A stretch of 64,000 bases of DNA from Lonicera japonica. Taxonomy: Eukaryota; Streptophyta; Magnoliopsida; Dipsacales; Caprifoliaceae. Shown in pieces: positions 48,964 through 61,600 of the stretch (the first letter of the stretch is position 1; each line of letters starts with the position of its first letter). The DNA lies in assembly GCA_021464415.1 (NCBI GenBank), contig CM038467.1, forward strand, positions 14,215,411 to 14,279,410. The letters are read 5' to 3'. Both the position numbers and the translations under genes were made by a program. The notes under the pieces are model-generated. The model was given only the letters and a program-made list of their open reading frames with translations, did no database searches and was not told the origin of the DNA.

Positions 48964-51507
48964 GGTGGTCGGTCAGGTAATAAATACTCGGTAAGTCCGA
49001 GGTCGATCCACGGGGAGGAGGGTAGTTATTTGACTTAGGAAAATTTCTTTTAAGGGGAAGAAGAAAAAAATAAAAAAAGATGAAATATGGAGAGAAATGA
49101 TTGATAATTAATAACTAAACTAACTAAAGGTAATACAACTAAATAAAACATGCAAATGAAACTAAACCTAAAGGTAGCGAAATATTACTATGTTAACGGA
49201 AACTAAATTAACATAAAAAGAACATGGAATAAAGCTAAACAAACTAAATAATAAAAACAGCGTGGTAAATTAATTAAATGAGTAAAAAACTTTAATTAAA
49301 ATTAAGAATAAAAAGCGTTAGGGGTATCCATAAGTTTCGGGCAACACAACGGGCAATTCGATGGACTGGAAATCCTTTTTTAATTAATTTTTCTTTAAAA
49401 TCGGCCTACTTTTCACAAACTAATTGATCTCATAAACGTGTATTTTTTGCAATAATTCATGCGTGACATAAACTATACGTACCAATATTAATTATGGAAT
49501 CAACTTGCATTACTTACTGAAAACACTTTTTTATTAAAGTGAAGTAGTGCTTGACACTATAAAATATTTTATTAAAAGTGAGTTTAGAAATATTAAATAA
49601 AAGCCACAATTTAATTCAAATAGGTTAAAATATGATTAAAATCAAATTTGAACTAAAATGGGCGGTGAAAATATAAAATTGACGATTTCGGTATCAAAAA
49701 GTATGGATTAAAAATACTACCGAAAATAGCGCACCTAAGTTTGAAATTATAAAGATACATAACCAATTAATTTAGAGAGTATAAATCGCTCTCTAAGTCA
49801 ACTAGTTAGGGTTTAGGGTTTAACAACGATTCAAACTCGTTTGGTTCTTTTGTCGGAAAGATTTTATTAAATTTATTATAAAAATATGTGATTAGCATAC
49901 TAGGATAATAATTTAATAAAAATCAGATTTATAATGACCTATTAACCAATGAAAAAATAATTAGAATTAAATTTGGGTCCGAAAAATTATCGCGTCGGCA
50001 TATCTGGTCCTTACGGACCCCTAACTAACGAACTAGCCAACCATATCTAATAAATTTATGGGCAATAAAATAATTAAATAAAACAGCATATTTATATTCA
50101 AGAATGAAAAATTAATTAAGAATATAAGCATATAAATGTATTCAAAATTTTAAAGCAATCGAAAATTAAAAATATGAACAAAATAAAAATTATGGCTAAA
50201 CACTTTTTTGAAAAATAAACAATCTGCCAGCAATACAAATGGCCTACTGACTTTTGAAAAACTTGGGATTTTAGTAAGGTTTTGTAGAGAATTAAAATAC
50301 ATTCGTTTTGATAGGTGGATCATAAAAAGGGCCAAGAAACGAAGAAATTATGATCAAAATACGAAAACGCAAATTTTAGGGTTCTACGAGAAAATTCCAA
50401 CAAAAATTATAAATTAAGCATGAATTTCAATAAAGAATCATATTCAAACACATAATTAAATAACAATCAAAGCATTAATGAATATTAATTGAAAGAAATT
50501 AAGAAAAAGATTGAAAAAAACGTACGGTTACGAAGAATATCAACAACTGCGATGCCAATTTTATTTAATTTCATCTTTTCTTCAATACAAGCCAAAAGAG
50601 AAAAATGAAATATAAAGGAAAAACTCTCTCTGATAGTATGGGAATCTGAAATTATTGAAGAATGTCGACTCTCGTCTGTCGACTCAAAAAAACTGTCTAC
50701 TCTGCTCTCCAACACCTATAACCTAATTCCTTTTTTCAAAATTTAAAAATTAAAAATTAAACTAATTAATAATATAAAATAAAATAAATAATAATAACAA
50801 TAATCCAAAAGCTATTTCTAGCTTTTATCGTCTATCAAGTCGTTGCCTTGAGAGACTAAGTCTTTAGCTGGTCACTTACCATCTAGGCTAAGGACCCCCA
50901 TTCGGTAAATATCTGCACCATGAATTTAGGTATTCTTTCGCGCTCAAACCCAATCCACTGGTGCATTGATCATATTTCTGTCATAACTTTGTGCTCCGAA
51001 CTCCGATTGATGCAAGGTTTTCGCCTGCGTGTAGCTAACTCAGAGCTCTACAATTTTTATTTATGGAGTTTTCTTTAAATTCTGTACGGATAAATACCAA
51101 AATTGGATATGACATCAGCATTACACGTGGTGAATCTCTTCTTCATTCAAAAAATTTTTGGTTTGATTCAAATGACTGTTCTTTACTTGGGACTACTCTA
51201 TTAGCTTCTCTTAGTCTCTTCTATCAACTTTTTTCATGCTTGAGCTTAGGATTTTCTTTCAGTTCACTTCTTGAACTCAATTCAGCTCCAAATTTTACCG
51301 GCAATGACTAACTTTGGGAGAATTTACTTCTGAATTCGTTTTTGTTCATTTTTAACCTGTAAAAAAGTTATAATGTACTAGAAACAAACATATTATCCTA
51401 TTTCATGATTAAAGCTCAATTCTTAACAATTTAAAATAATTAGAATCAAATTTATGCATATTAAGCCATCTAAATACAAATAAAAATGCAATATTTTGGC
51501 TTAATCA
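48964..51507 (-). mobile_element. solo-LTR-like repeat, copy B (inverted)
   Basis: The reverse complement of copy A (12378-14585). It starts TGATTAAGCC at 51507 and carries the same landmarks: tgcaaggtttt/cgaactccgat near 51010, gtatgccgacgc near 50000, and ccgtggatcgacctc near 49007. The last 40 or so bases of copy A have no match at 48964, so this copy is truncated there. It is about 300 bp longer inside. Non-coding. Confidence 0.75.
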
Positions 51508-52530
51508 GTTTTTTATGTGTACGAACCTGTCTTCCACTCTTTCAGATCGATTTTTGATAAGAGAAGCTTATTCTCCCATTATATCTGCCACAATTGAGCA
51601 AAAAAACGAGGGGAAAGGTTGAAGGATCAAAATCCAAGAAAAAGGAATAGCTATTGAGGGGTTGGAGAAAAGCAAATAAATGAGTAAAGGCTTGAAATTG
51701 CCTAGAAGATAGATATAAACCCTAGATCTAAAGAAAGGAACATATTGCAACATCGTAGATACGTGAGTAAATACTCCGTACTAGTTTTATAGTGATGTAT
51801 TCAAAATCCTTATACTAGTTAAAAATTTGTAATAATATTTCAATATCAATCGAAACAAAAGCTTGTTTATGCAAAAAATGTATTTTGTTAACCTTTTTAA
51901 GTCGATTTTGATTTGTTGATTGTCTCCCGTGTATGTATATAATCTATGATTGTTGTATATGAAACAAAGATTCTTAACACATATTAAATAATCCAAAATC
52001 ATACTAAGTTAGATTGTATAAATTTACGTAAACTAATTTTAGAATTTAAACATCTAAGATTCTGGACTAAATGAGTATAAGACCGATTGGTCTCTCATGC
52101 TAAACTGTTCGGTCTTTTGTAATTAATTTTTATTCTGCCTTAAAATCAGAGTCATTATTGCATGCTTGGTAAAAATACATATTGTGTATGTTTTTTAATA
52201 TTATTTTTCATTCTTTTGTGTTAAATACATTCTTAAAGTATGTTAAAATTGTAAATACATTGATGTATCTTTAATTTGGTTTCAATTCACTTTTGCATGC
52301 TTCCCGGGCTTAAAAATCAAACAACAATCGTGATTGACCGATTGGTCTTTTATGAAATACCGATCAGTCTTTTTTGCACCTCAATCGATTAATAATTTTT
52401 TAGTCTAGTTCGCCTCATAAGTCGTGCCATTATTCCAGCATGTTAATAATACTGATGCAGATGTACCTTTAGGGCCTTAAAATAGTAGTATAGAGCGTAA
52501 AACGCAAAAACGAGCATGTTTATTTAGAAG
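51508..52530. other. intergenic, no gene seen
   Basis: AT-rich. At 52080-52400 short motifs accgattggtct/ccgatcagtct recur three times (near 52083, 52338, 52366), a minor repeat. Confidence 0.4.
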
Positions 52531-53012
52531 CTAAAAAGGGTGATATGGGTGTTTAACACCTTCCCATATTGTTACATACTCCTCATCTCACTCTGGTTAC
52601 GTGTTGTATCTCAAAAGAGTACAAAAAACACTTTTGTCCGTTTTTCGAAAAACGTATTGGCCACTCTGATTATTTAAAACAACGCGCTAAATCCACGCAC
52701 CCCGTGTCGGAGCAACGAGGGTTTTGTCAAAATGTTCACAGTCGCATAGTATGTGTTGTGTTTTTTTGTGAAGGTGGGTGGAGTTGAAGATATAAATTGT
52801 TACATATGTAATTTTTTTAAAATTAGCCTAAATTGAAAATGTAAATGTCGTATATGTATTTTTGTAAAGTTAGGTTTATTGAATGTGTAAACCTCTTATA
52901 TGTAACTTTTGTTATATGAATGAAGTAACAAGTCTTTATTATTATGTGTACTTTTTATTATATGGTGAATGGATGTATAAGTTTCTGAAGATTGTGATAT
53001 CCTATATCACCA

Positions 53013-53335
53013 CATGTGGGATGAGTATATGTGATTGCACTCACTTCTCATTAGACGAGCCATATTTAAAAAACACTATAGTACACTTAACATTTCATTA
53101 CTTTATGTTAGGTGAGGGCTTAACAACACACTCACTCCATGTGGGACAAGTATTTGTAAATACACTAACCTTTCATTAGGCGAGCCTAATTTAGAAAATA
53201 CTACAGTACACTCAGCACTCCATTACTTAATCTTAGGTGAGTGCTTAACAACACATTCACACCATGTGAAATGAGTCTGTGTGAATGCACTCACTTCTCA
53301 TTAGGTGAATTTAATTTAAAAAACACTCCACATAA
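53013..53335. repeat. 125-bp tandem repeat, about 2.5 copies
   Basis: Units start at 53013, 53138 and 53263 (catgtg), period 125 bp both times. Each holds gcactcacttctcattag-like and cattactt..cttaggtgag motifs. Non-coding and diverged. The same style of tandem repeat as at 9.6-9.94 kb but a different sequence. Confidence 0.8.
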
Positions 53336-53544
53336 AGGACGGAGCCAGTGAATATACAACGAGGTCCAACGAAGGTGAAAGACATGAGAAAGGGGGGTGT
53401 CTGGTTTAATGTGTTTCTTCTTTTTCTTCTTTAATTAAAGTTAGTTTTACTTAATGTATTAAGTTTTAATTAGGAAGGGGTGTTGGTGATTAAAAATTAA
53501 CTTTAAAAAAATGTTTATTGACATAAAGAGTATTAGTGATAAAC

Positions 53545-53870
53545 ATGGGGTGTAAATAACACCCCCCAAAAATTAGGTGACTGCTATTTGTACACCATCA
53601 AATATTTAATTTTACTTCGCATTTTATTCGCGTGATAACAAACGAGTAAGTGTAAACTCACTCGATAATAAGCGAGTAAGTACATATTACTCGCTCGATA
53701 AGAAGCGAGCAATTAGGTATTGAAGATTTTTCACACTTATCATCAAACGAATAACATACACTTATTCACTTATTATTAAATATATAATAATATATCACTT
53801 GCTTGTTATTAAACTAAAAAAAAAAAAAAAATTTTTTAAAGTGCAAATAACACCAACGAAAAATTAAAAT
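53545..53870. repeat. hairpin-rich repeat (actcgctcgataa units)
   Basis: Begins near a palindromic ggggtgtaaataacaccccc. At 53640-53720 at least two hairpins (ACTCACTCGATAATAAGCGAGT; TACTCGCTCGATAAGAAGCGAG) follow one another, and it ends gtgcaaataacacc. Similar in design to the hairpin array at 8.7 kb. Probably a MITE; ends not fixed. Confidence 0.5.
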
Positions 53871-54149
53871 GGCCAGCAGCTAAGAAAAAATGAAATTGTT
53901 AGGCCCGCCTAATTTTTAACTAGTATTGCCAGGTGTGTATGATGGTTGACAAATTTACATCCCTGACTTCTATAGCCTCCTGTGATTTTTCTATTACACT
54001 ATTCTCTCTCTCTCTCCTCTACTCTACCCCCAAATCTCACTTTCATTGGACTGTAAAAATTCTGTCGACAAAACTACACCTCTCTCTACCTCAAAATACT
54101 AAACTAATGCCAGCCCCTACATACATGGATTGATAGAGAGAGAAATAGA

Positions 54150-54425
54150 TTAACTTTCTTTTCTTTTCTTTTCTTTTCTTTAATCAACAAAGCGTATATA
54201 TATACATATTATATCAGTCTAAAAAAGCAAAAGTTCAAGATTACACATTCCAGTGTTTCAGTCTGTCCTGTTTTTTTTTTTGGTTCTTTTTATTAATGGC
54301 TATAATTATATAGCCACAAAACCAACAAGAAGACAAACACAGACCCACCTAAACCGCCCCCCTCAAGAGCCAATTTAATCCCCATTCTTCTTCTTCTTCC
54401 TCTTCTTCTTCTTCTTCTTCTCCAA
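54150..54425 (+). promoter_or_regulatory. core promoter and 5'UTR microsatellites of the RING gene
   Basis: A (TTTTC)n run (54157-54180), a TATATATATA box near 54195 and a (CTT)n run at about 54387-54421 immediately before the ATG at 54458. CT-rich leaders of this type are common in plant 5'UTRs. Start of transcription not determined. Confidence 0.45.
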
Positions 54426-54457
54426 TTTCTCTCTGTTTCATTCTCTGTTCTTCAATC

Positions 54458-57400
54458 ATGCCTGTTGTAGTTAGTGAGAGAGCAACAATTGCAGATCACA
54501 TTGGGTATAGAAGACCCAAAAACCCACCCATTTCTGACCCAGATCCGAGTCCCCCACCAATCCCTTCCATCATTCAATCCACTCGCTGTAAATCCAACAT
54601 TTCCTCTCTCCTCCTCTCCACATTTAACCCTAATTCAAGCAGTGAGAATAAGAAGAAGAACTTCACAGCTGCGAAATTCAGGGGGCTGGGGTGTGCAGCC
54701 CCGCCGCAGGTATCGGTGCCGGCTGTGATCCGGTCGTCGGCGAACTGGGAAGCAAAGAAGGTAAGGAAGAAAAAACAGAGGAGTACGAAGAACAAGATAC
54801 CCAATCAAGATTTGGATTCCGGTTCTCCTTCTGTGGTGGTGGTTCCTGATGTTTGGTGTGGGCCTGGGATTGGGTTCACTACAGATGCTGCTTCTGTTGA
54901 TTGTGTTGTATCAAGAAGAGGAAGGGGGAAAGTTGATGGGGTCAAGATTAATCAGAGGGAGGTATGTTATTCATCCTATTGGTGTTTATTTTCTTGATTT
55001 TTCTCTTTTATACTCCGTGTGGGTGTTTGTTTTTTGGTTTTGTTTTTCATGTTCAGATGGTTAATTTGGTATTTGGTTTGATGTTGATCACGTGAGATTT
55101 GAGAAGGTCAAGATTTATTGAGGATTTTTTTTAATGGTATGCAGTTTGATTCTTGGCTGAAATTTTGTGGAATTTAGTACCTTAAATCTAAATGATTAGA
55201 TTGAGAAAATTTGGGTGTTAGCTTTTCTTTAGGATTTTTTTGAATAAGAATTCATTGATTAATTATGCCAAGGTTGGCTTCTTATTAATTTATGCTGCTC
55301 ATCTTTCTTCTTGTGTGTAGCAGGTTTGTCTTTGTATCCAGTTCCTACAAATTAGCCTACTAATCACAATGGCATTCAAGCATTATTGTTCATCAGATTA
55401 GGATAGTATTTATTAGACTATTAGGTTCCGTTTGATAACAACATAGAAAATGATAGAAAAAACAATTGATACATGTGAGAAGTTGAAAAATAAGTTAGGC
55501 ATGTGGTGAGATGTTCTCTTACCTTTTGTTTTTTTCCATGAAAAAATCGTGAAGAAAAATTATCCACAAAAATTAAAGAGTGATGGAGGACATCTCATAA
55601 AAATGAGCATAAGATAGAAAAAAACTCATCACATGCTTCTACTTATTTTCTAACTTTTCACACAAACCATTTTTTTTATTTTTATATTAAACGGAACCTG
55701 CGGTATTGGTAGAAAATATTGCTCATCCCTTTGTTTTGTTCATGTGCACTTTGTGTCTTTTGGCATATCTTTCTACATCAAGTTTTACTTCTATGGTGGA
55801 GTTTCGTGGACCCCCCACCCACCCCTCTTCGGTTTGAGCTATCTATGAACTTGTTTGCTAAGTTAAATGATTAGAGTATCTAGTTTCATGCATATGTCGG
55901 GACTGACTCGCGTTGCATTGTCATTTGGCAGCGATCTTCTTCATATGCTGCAAGGAGAATGGTGAACCCTGAAGACATTTCTTTTTTCGATGCTGAGCCT
56001 GCATTCGGAATGCCTCACCCTCCGTTAGATGTATTTGGATCCCGAAATAATGGTCATGTTCGAAACCGTTCTCCCGAAGGGCTGGCAGAGGTTTGTTCAT
56101 ATACATTTAACCCTTCTCATTTTTCTTCTCGGTACAGTTTTATGGGACCGTGAGTATATTTTCAAGGCTACATTCATGAAAGAGAGGATTGAAGGTTTTA
56201 TTTTTTTAATGGAAATTGTGAGATCACAATGAATAATAGGTCAATGCCTTAACTAGCATTGGCCTTAAAAAATGGAAAGAGAAGGTCTTCGAACATTTTC
56301 TCCAACCTAGCAGAAGGTGGATAACTCATTGCGATAATCTGTTGCCCTTATAGGCCCGTAGTAAACTCTAAAATAATTCAAAAAATAATTGGGCTTTGAT
56401 GGAGCTTCTTGACAATTCCTTGTTGATTTGTGCTTGAAGTTGGAGATCTTGCCATAGTTGAATTAGAAATCCTCTTACTTACAGGAACTTGCTCCTAGGT
56501 AGTATAACAGCCTTCCCGGTAAAGAGGAAACTTCCTTGACGTTATATTATCGGCAATTTACTTGCCAAATGTTTACTTGTGAATGTTTGACATATCCATT
56601 CGGGTTGGGTGCTCTGAACAGTTCTCTTGATAAGTAGGAGTAATTCGTATGACAAAACTTTTGAAACTGTGCTGATTTTACGGAAGGAGAAATGTTAAAA
56701 GTAAGTGCATTCAACTGTAAGGATCTCATAGCATCTAAGCAAATGCAAATGCTAAGCATTGAACTTCCAAGTATTAAGAGAATACATCAAATAACTTTTT
56801 TTCCCTCCACCATGAAAAATTTATTCTTCCCTTCTATTCCATATTCTTTTAGTAACATAAATAACTATAAGTGGATATCTATTTTTGACTTTCTAAACGG
56901 GACTGAAAATTTGTACTATATTCTTTCATCCTAAAATTCACTCAAAACTATAAATGCAGTAGTTGACATAAGATCTAATCATTTCCGGGCAAGGTTCAGT
57001 CCATTTCTCCTAGAGTTTTTGGATATACATAAAAAGAATTTGCGTTTGGGGATGCAGATTGTGATGCTCCAAAGTAGCTTGATGATGGGAGGAAGGTCAG
57101 ATGGACTACTTGATCGATACAGAGACTTGAGACTTGATGTCGATAACATGTCCTACGAAGAATTGCTTGAGCTTGGTGAGAGAATTGGACATGTAAGCAC
57201 CGGTTTAAGAGAAGATGAGATAATCCACTGTCTCAGGAAAACGAAGGTCTCTAGTTTGGGTGATTTGTCATCACATTTTGCATCAAAAATTCAATGGAAG
57301 TGCAGCATCTGTCAGGTTCGTACATAAAACCAGTTATTTAAGTTTGTCGTTTCTCATATTTTCCTCGAATCTTCCCCCGAATATTTTCTTAATTTTCTTA

Positions 57401-57572
57401 CATTTTATTTCATTTTTTTTTAATTTATATGTTTCAGGAGGAGTATGAAGTAGATGATGAGATGGGCAAACTGAATTGTGGACACTTTTATCACATCAAT
57501 TGCATAAAGCAATGGCTTGTGCAGAAAAATGCTTGCCCTATTTGTAAAACTGAGGTCTTGTCTCAACAATAG
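54458..57572 (+). CDS. RING-H2 E3 ubiquitin ligase, 4 exons
   Basis: Exons 54458-54961, 55932-56090, 57058-57315 and 57438-57572; all junctions are phase 0 and GT-AG; 351 aa. The N-terminal 170 residues are basic, Ser/Pro-rich and probably disordered (KKVRKKKQR could be a nuclear signal). The middle has LLDRYRDLRLDVDNMSYEEL followed by LELGERIGHVSTGL, the conserved block that precedes the RING in the MBR/BIG BROTHER-like plant group. RING-H2 spans residues 303-343: C303, C306, C321, H323, H326, C329, C340, C343 (CSIC ... CGHFYH ... CPIC). Expected to recruit an E2 and ubiquitinate an unknown substrate. Complete, no frameshift. Convergent with the hydrolase gene. Confidence 0.92.
55423..55699. 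mobile_element. MITE family M1, copy 3, in RING intron 1
   Basis: Ends aggttccgtttgataac and atattaaacggaacct are inverted, about 16 bp with two mismatches. The inner gttgaaaaataa and ggaggacat motifs match the copies at 32.87 kb and 22.04 kb. It lies in the first intron and does not touch splice sites. Target duplication unclear. Confidence 0.65.
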
Positions 57573-58667
57573 ACTGGTTTCGGTGAACTATTCTCGTCTG
57601 TCTTTCTCACAGCCCTGGTGTTTTTGTTGACAGCTGATTCTCTCTGTGTATAGATTTCATATTCCGAATGGGAAATCATTCTTTGGTGTGGCATTTCCAT
57701 CCTTATATACGCTTAACATGACTCTTTTGAAGTTGGTTTACTCCCATTTTGACTGCACTTAGATTTCTGGAGTGGATGGAGATCATTACTACGAACTTCC
57801 AATTTGGTTGTCAAAATAGTTTGCATTTTTTTTCCCAATGATCTAGCCCCCATATCACTGGGAAGACGCTTGTTGTGTATGCAAATTTAAACTTTTATTT
57901 GTATAACGCATGGTTTTCTGTCTTTCATATCGAATGCATGTAATGATTCTGGTGGGCGTTGAGATTTAGTAGTTCTTTTTTGTTAATATGTCTAGTCTAA
58001 CGAGCTTCAGTGTCTAAGGAAGTTTCTTCAAATAATGTTTGCGAAGAGCCACTATAGGAGTATAAATATGTTTGCATCTTTCGATGAATCAACCCATGTC
58101 ATTTTCCTTCTATCATAAAACATTTGCTTTAATAAGAAAGATAATTATAAAGACAAGTGGAAACCGTCATGTTTGTTAGGTCTAACTAGAAGTCTATGCT
58201 TCAAGTCTTTGTAGGAAGAAGCAAGCATATTTCTCCCCCAATTTAAATGAAACACCAATAACATTACACCGAATGCAATCAATTTGTTGGGTAAGAAAAA
58301 AGGAACATTTTCAAGGTTTTGATTTGTACTACGGTGAAAGTTTGAATCCGATCTGAGCTATAAATGTTCAACAATCTATACATTCAGAAGTATAATATTA
58401 CATTCTCAAAATATGCTTGTAGACGTCTCCTTAACGTTGAGACGTCTGGCTATCTGCAACTCTTTTTCCTCTGATTGTCACATTATCTTACAACATAAAT
58501 GGCTACAACAATGTGCATATGTACGCTTACTGGTGCATATATATTACAGGTAGGGTGCATAGTCTTTCAATTACATTGGCTTCTATTACCCTTAACCCAA
58601 CACTGTTTAGGCACAACAATTTCTGATACAGAGAATTAGAGATGCAGTGTATCCCCTCCGCAGGAAA
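57573..58667. other. convergent spacer, RING and hydrolase 3' ends
   Basis: Holds both 3'UTRs. No other frame with support. The spacing of 1.1 kb leaves room for independent terminators. Confidence 0.5.
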
Positions 58668-61600
58668 TCAAATCTGATCATGACGGCTTAGAAATTCTGT
58701 TATGAATGGGTAAACTTGATATGCTGCCTGTATTTCATACAATATTTAAAGAAAAACCATGAAAAACCCTCATTCAGTAACATGATATCATATTGAATAT
58801 TGCATGATAGTTCAAGAATCTGGCAATCTTAAAATATTAGCACATACCAAGCGACCTCCGACTAGATCATAGTGAGCATAATGTGGGCCACCTGGTTCAC
58901 CAAAAACTTTGAACGTAGCCAAATGCTCAGGTATTAGCTTCAGTGTTTCTGCTCCATCCACAAAATACCCCGAGAAAAAGGAAGCAAAAGAAAGTCAATT
59001 GACAAGTTAGACCTATGTAAGTATGTAAAAATATTGAAGTAATCCATACCGTATACAGCTTCAGGTGGACAGATTAAGTCTTGGTCTCCAGCTATTGCTA
59101 AAACAGGCACATCAATTTTGTGCAAATGAACCTTGTAAAAGAAAGAACCACTCCTGTCGCACAGTCCACCCTTTTGGAGGGCTGTTTTTAGCTGCAATAG
59201 AAGCTTGGCAGGTACTGTACCTGCTCAAATAAATAATAAGCAAAAGCTCTCAGAGTCATAGGTGAGAAATTCAACTGGAAGCATAACATTTATGTAGAAA
59301 GGTCAGAATATGTGTTTTGAGTAGGATCGTAATTTGATCCCCTGATTGTTCTATTTCATTGAAGGGAAGCTTCAAAACAGCTTATTAATTAAAATGTAAG
59401 ATCACTCAGCAAGAATAAAATCACATATAGATTAACAAAGGGGTATAAAAAAACGTTTAGACATAGATGATGAAGGAAAGTCAAACACAGATATCTTCAA
59501 ATGTTTGTGATTCCAAAATCACAGCCTTTTACGAGTATGTTTTGTATGGAGGAAAGGATATTAGGCTAGACATTGCAATTGCAATGGCATGTCCTCAACC
59601 CAAAGAGGCCGATACACATTTTTCCCTATTTGTATAATTCCCAAGTCAGTTAGGCCAACTTAATATCATAAACAACATTTATGTCCTACTTGATATCATA
59701 TCTTTTTTTCTTTTTTAGCAAGTATATTGAGTTACAAAATTAACATAATAGTTATTAAAGCTATAACATATCAAGGTTGGAGTGTGTCATAAAACATCTA
59801 TAAAAGATATTAAACCATTTAAATCTAAAATATAAGCACTAATAATAAATTTCTGCAAACGAATTGCTAGAGCCTTCCTAGAAGGTAAAGAGACTTTAAT
59901 ATGGTCTTCAAGAATTAGAAACCACTTAAACTTGTATCAACAGGGACCATCATGAAGAAGCTTCTTTATCGTGAGTCATATTCCTCAGCATATTAGTCAT
60001 CTAATAAGCTCATTGGGCTGGTTTAGAGTGGGGTTAATTGTTTTGCAATCAGGTTTATTACCGCAAGTGTGATAATGCCACATTATCCACTCTTCCATAG
60101 TAGACGACTATTTACTATCCACTCACAATCACGATTATATAATGATGGGGAATTCAACAAACAATGTTAGAATACCACTATACTGGATTAGTATTTTCTC
60201 AGACACTAACAATATCTATGAATCCTGGTCATGATAGAATACTAAATGAATACAGAGTCGTATACATATAATCTACCCTTCAAAGAACTTCATGCTCACA
60301 CAGTGCCACCTAATCAACGTTGACATTTTAATCAGGGGTGATTGTCAATAATCTAAATGACAAACTATTCATTAATTAACCTACACTTGCATGCAAGTAC
60401 CAAAGGAAGTATTAAGCGTTTTGAGGAATATAAGAGGTCCTAGCCAAACAACAAAGGCCTCAAATATCAAACCACTATATGAGGATTAGCATGCGACCAA
60501 ACAGATCATATCTTGTACTTTGGATGCAATTAGATTAATGACAAAGGCACTTTAATGCAAGTAGGAGAAACTTCCTGTACTTACAAAAATTATTCATCAC
60601 AAGCTTCTCTAACAGCTCTGGATGCATCATATCCTGGGCAGAAACCAGAGTTTTTAACCAGGACATAACATAAGGAGGATGGGATGCGAGAGGATGTACT
60701 GCAGCAAGCAATGCCCCCAGCGGAACAACAGGGACACTCAAGGCCTGGGCTGGATTTGCCTGCGTTTTCACAATAAAGTCGATTGCTTATTATTGTCCCC
60801 TTACAGGTTGAAAGTTGTCTTAGCGATACAAGAAGTTACATAAAAATGATTTGTATTTCATTTTGCTTACCAAGGGTAAGAGTGATTTGAGTGAGGATTT
60901 AGAAGTACTGTAATCAAGCGATGACCCCAACGTTATGACCGACGCCAACTTAGAGTTCTTTCCGTTGCAACCTTACAAAATTATACGATGTAAATACACA
61001 AACTTTTTTTTTCCTGAACAACCAGTACTTCAACACAACCAGATTTGCAAAAGTTAGTAATTAAATTTCGAGCAATAACATAAAGGATATCACTTGAGTA
61101 CATGATTTCTTACTGCCACATCTACAAGAAAATTTTCAGCACTGCAAGACTACTATTGAAACAAATTGAACAAAAGAAGGAATAACTAACAAGGAATATA
61201 AGCACAGTAGCACACTGCAGGAAGATTGAGATATCTAATCAAGTTGATTGAGAAATATAATCAAGTACAGACGCAAAAAAAAATGACTTTGATTGCTATG
61301 AGTATTAAAAACAACACAATGGTAAAATATATGGCTCAGCATCATACTGTTTCGAGAGAGTGTGGCATACAGCAAGATACCCCCCATGGAGTGACCAATT
61401 GCGAGCAACTTGCCATCCTTTGGTTTGCACTGTCCCTTTACGTAGTCCATCTAAATTGACAAAAAAGTAATAGCCCAAATTCATATGGAACTTTGCAAAT
61501 TGGGAACGAAGAATTGAGAGTTCAACTATCGCAATTGCGGAGAGGATAACATCATGTTAGTTTCTTATCTGAAATACATAATGATAAGGGGATGTCACCT

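Noticed and set aside
54474..55064. Alternative plus frames in RING exon 1 and the read-through end of exon 1
   Set aside because: Wrong frame, or extension past the GT donor at 54962; splicing to 55932 gives a conserved RING-family protein.
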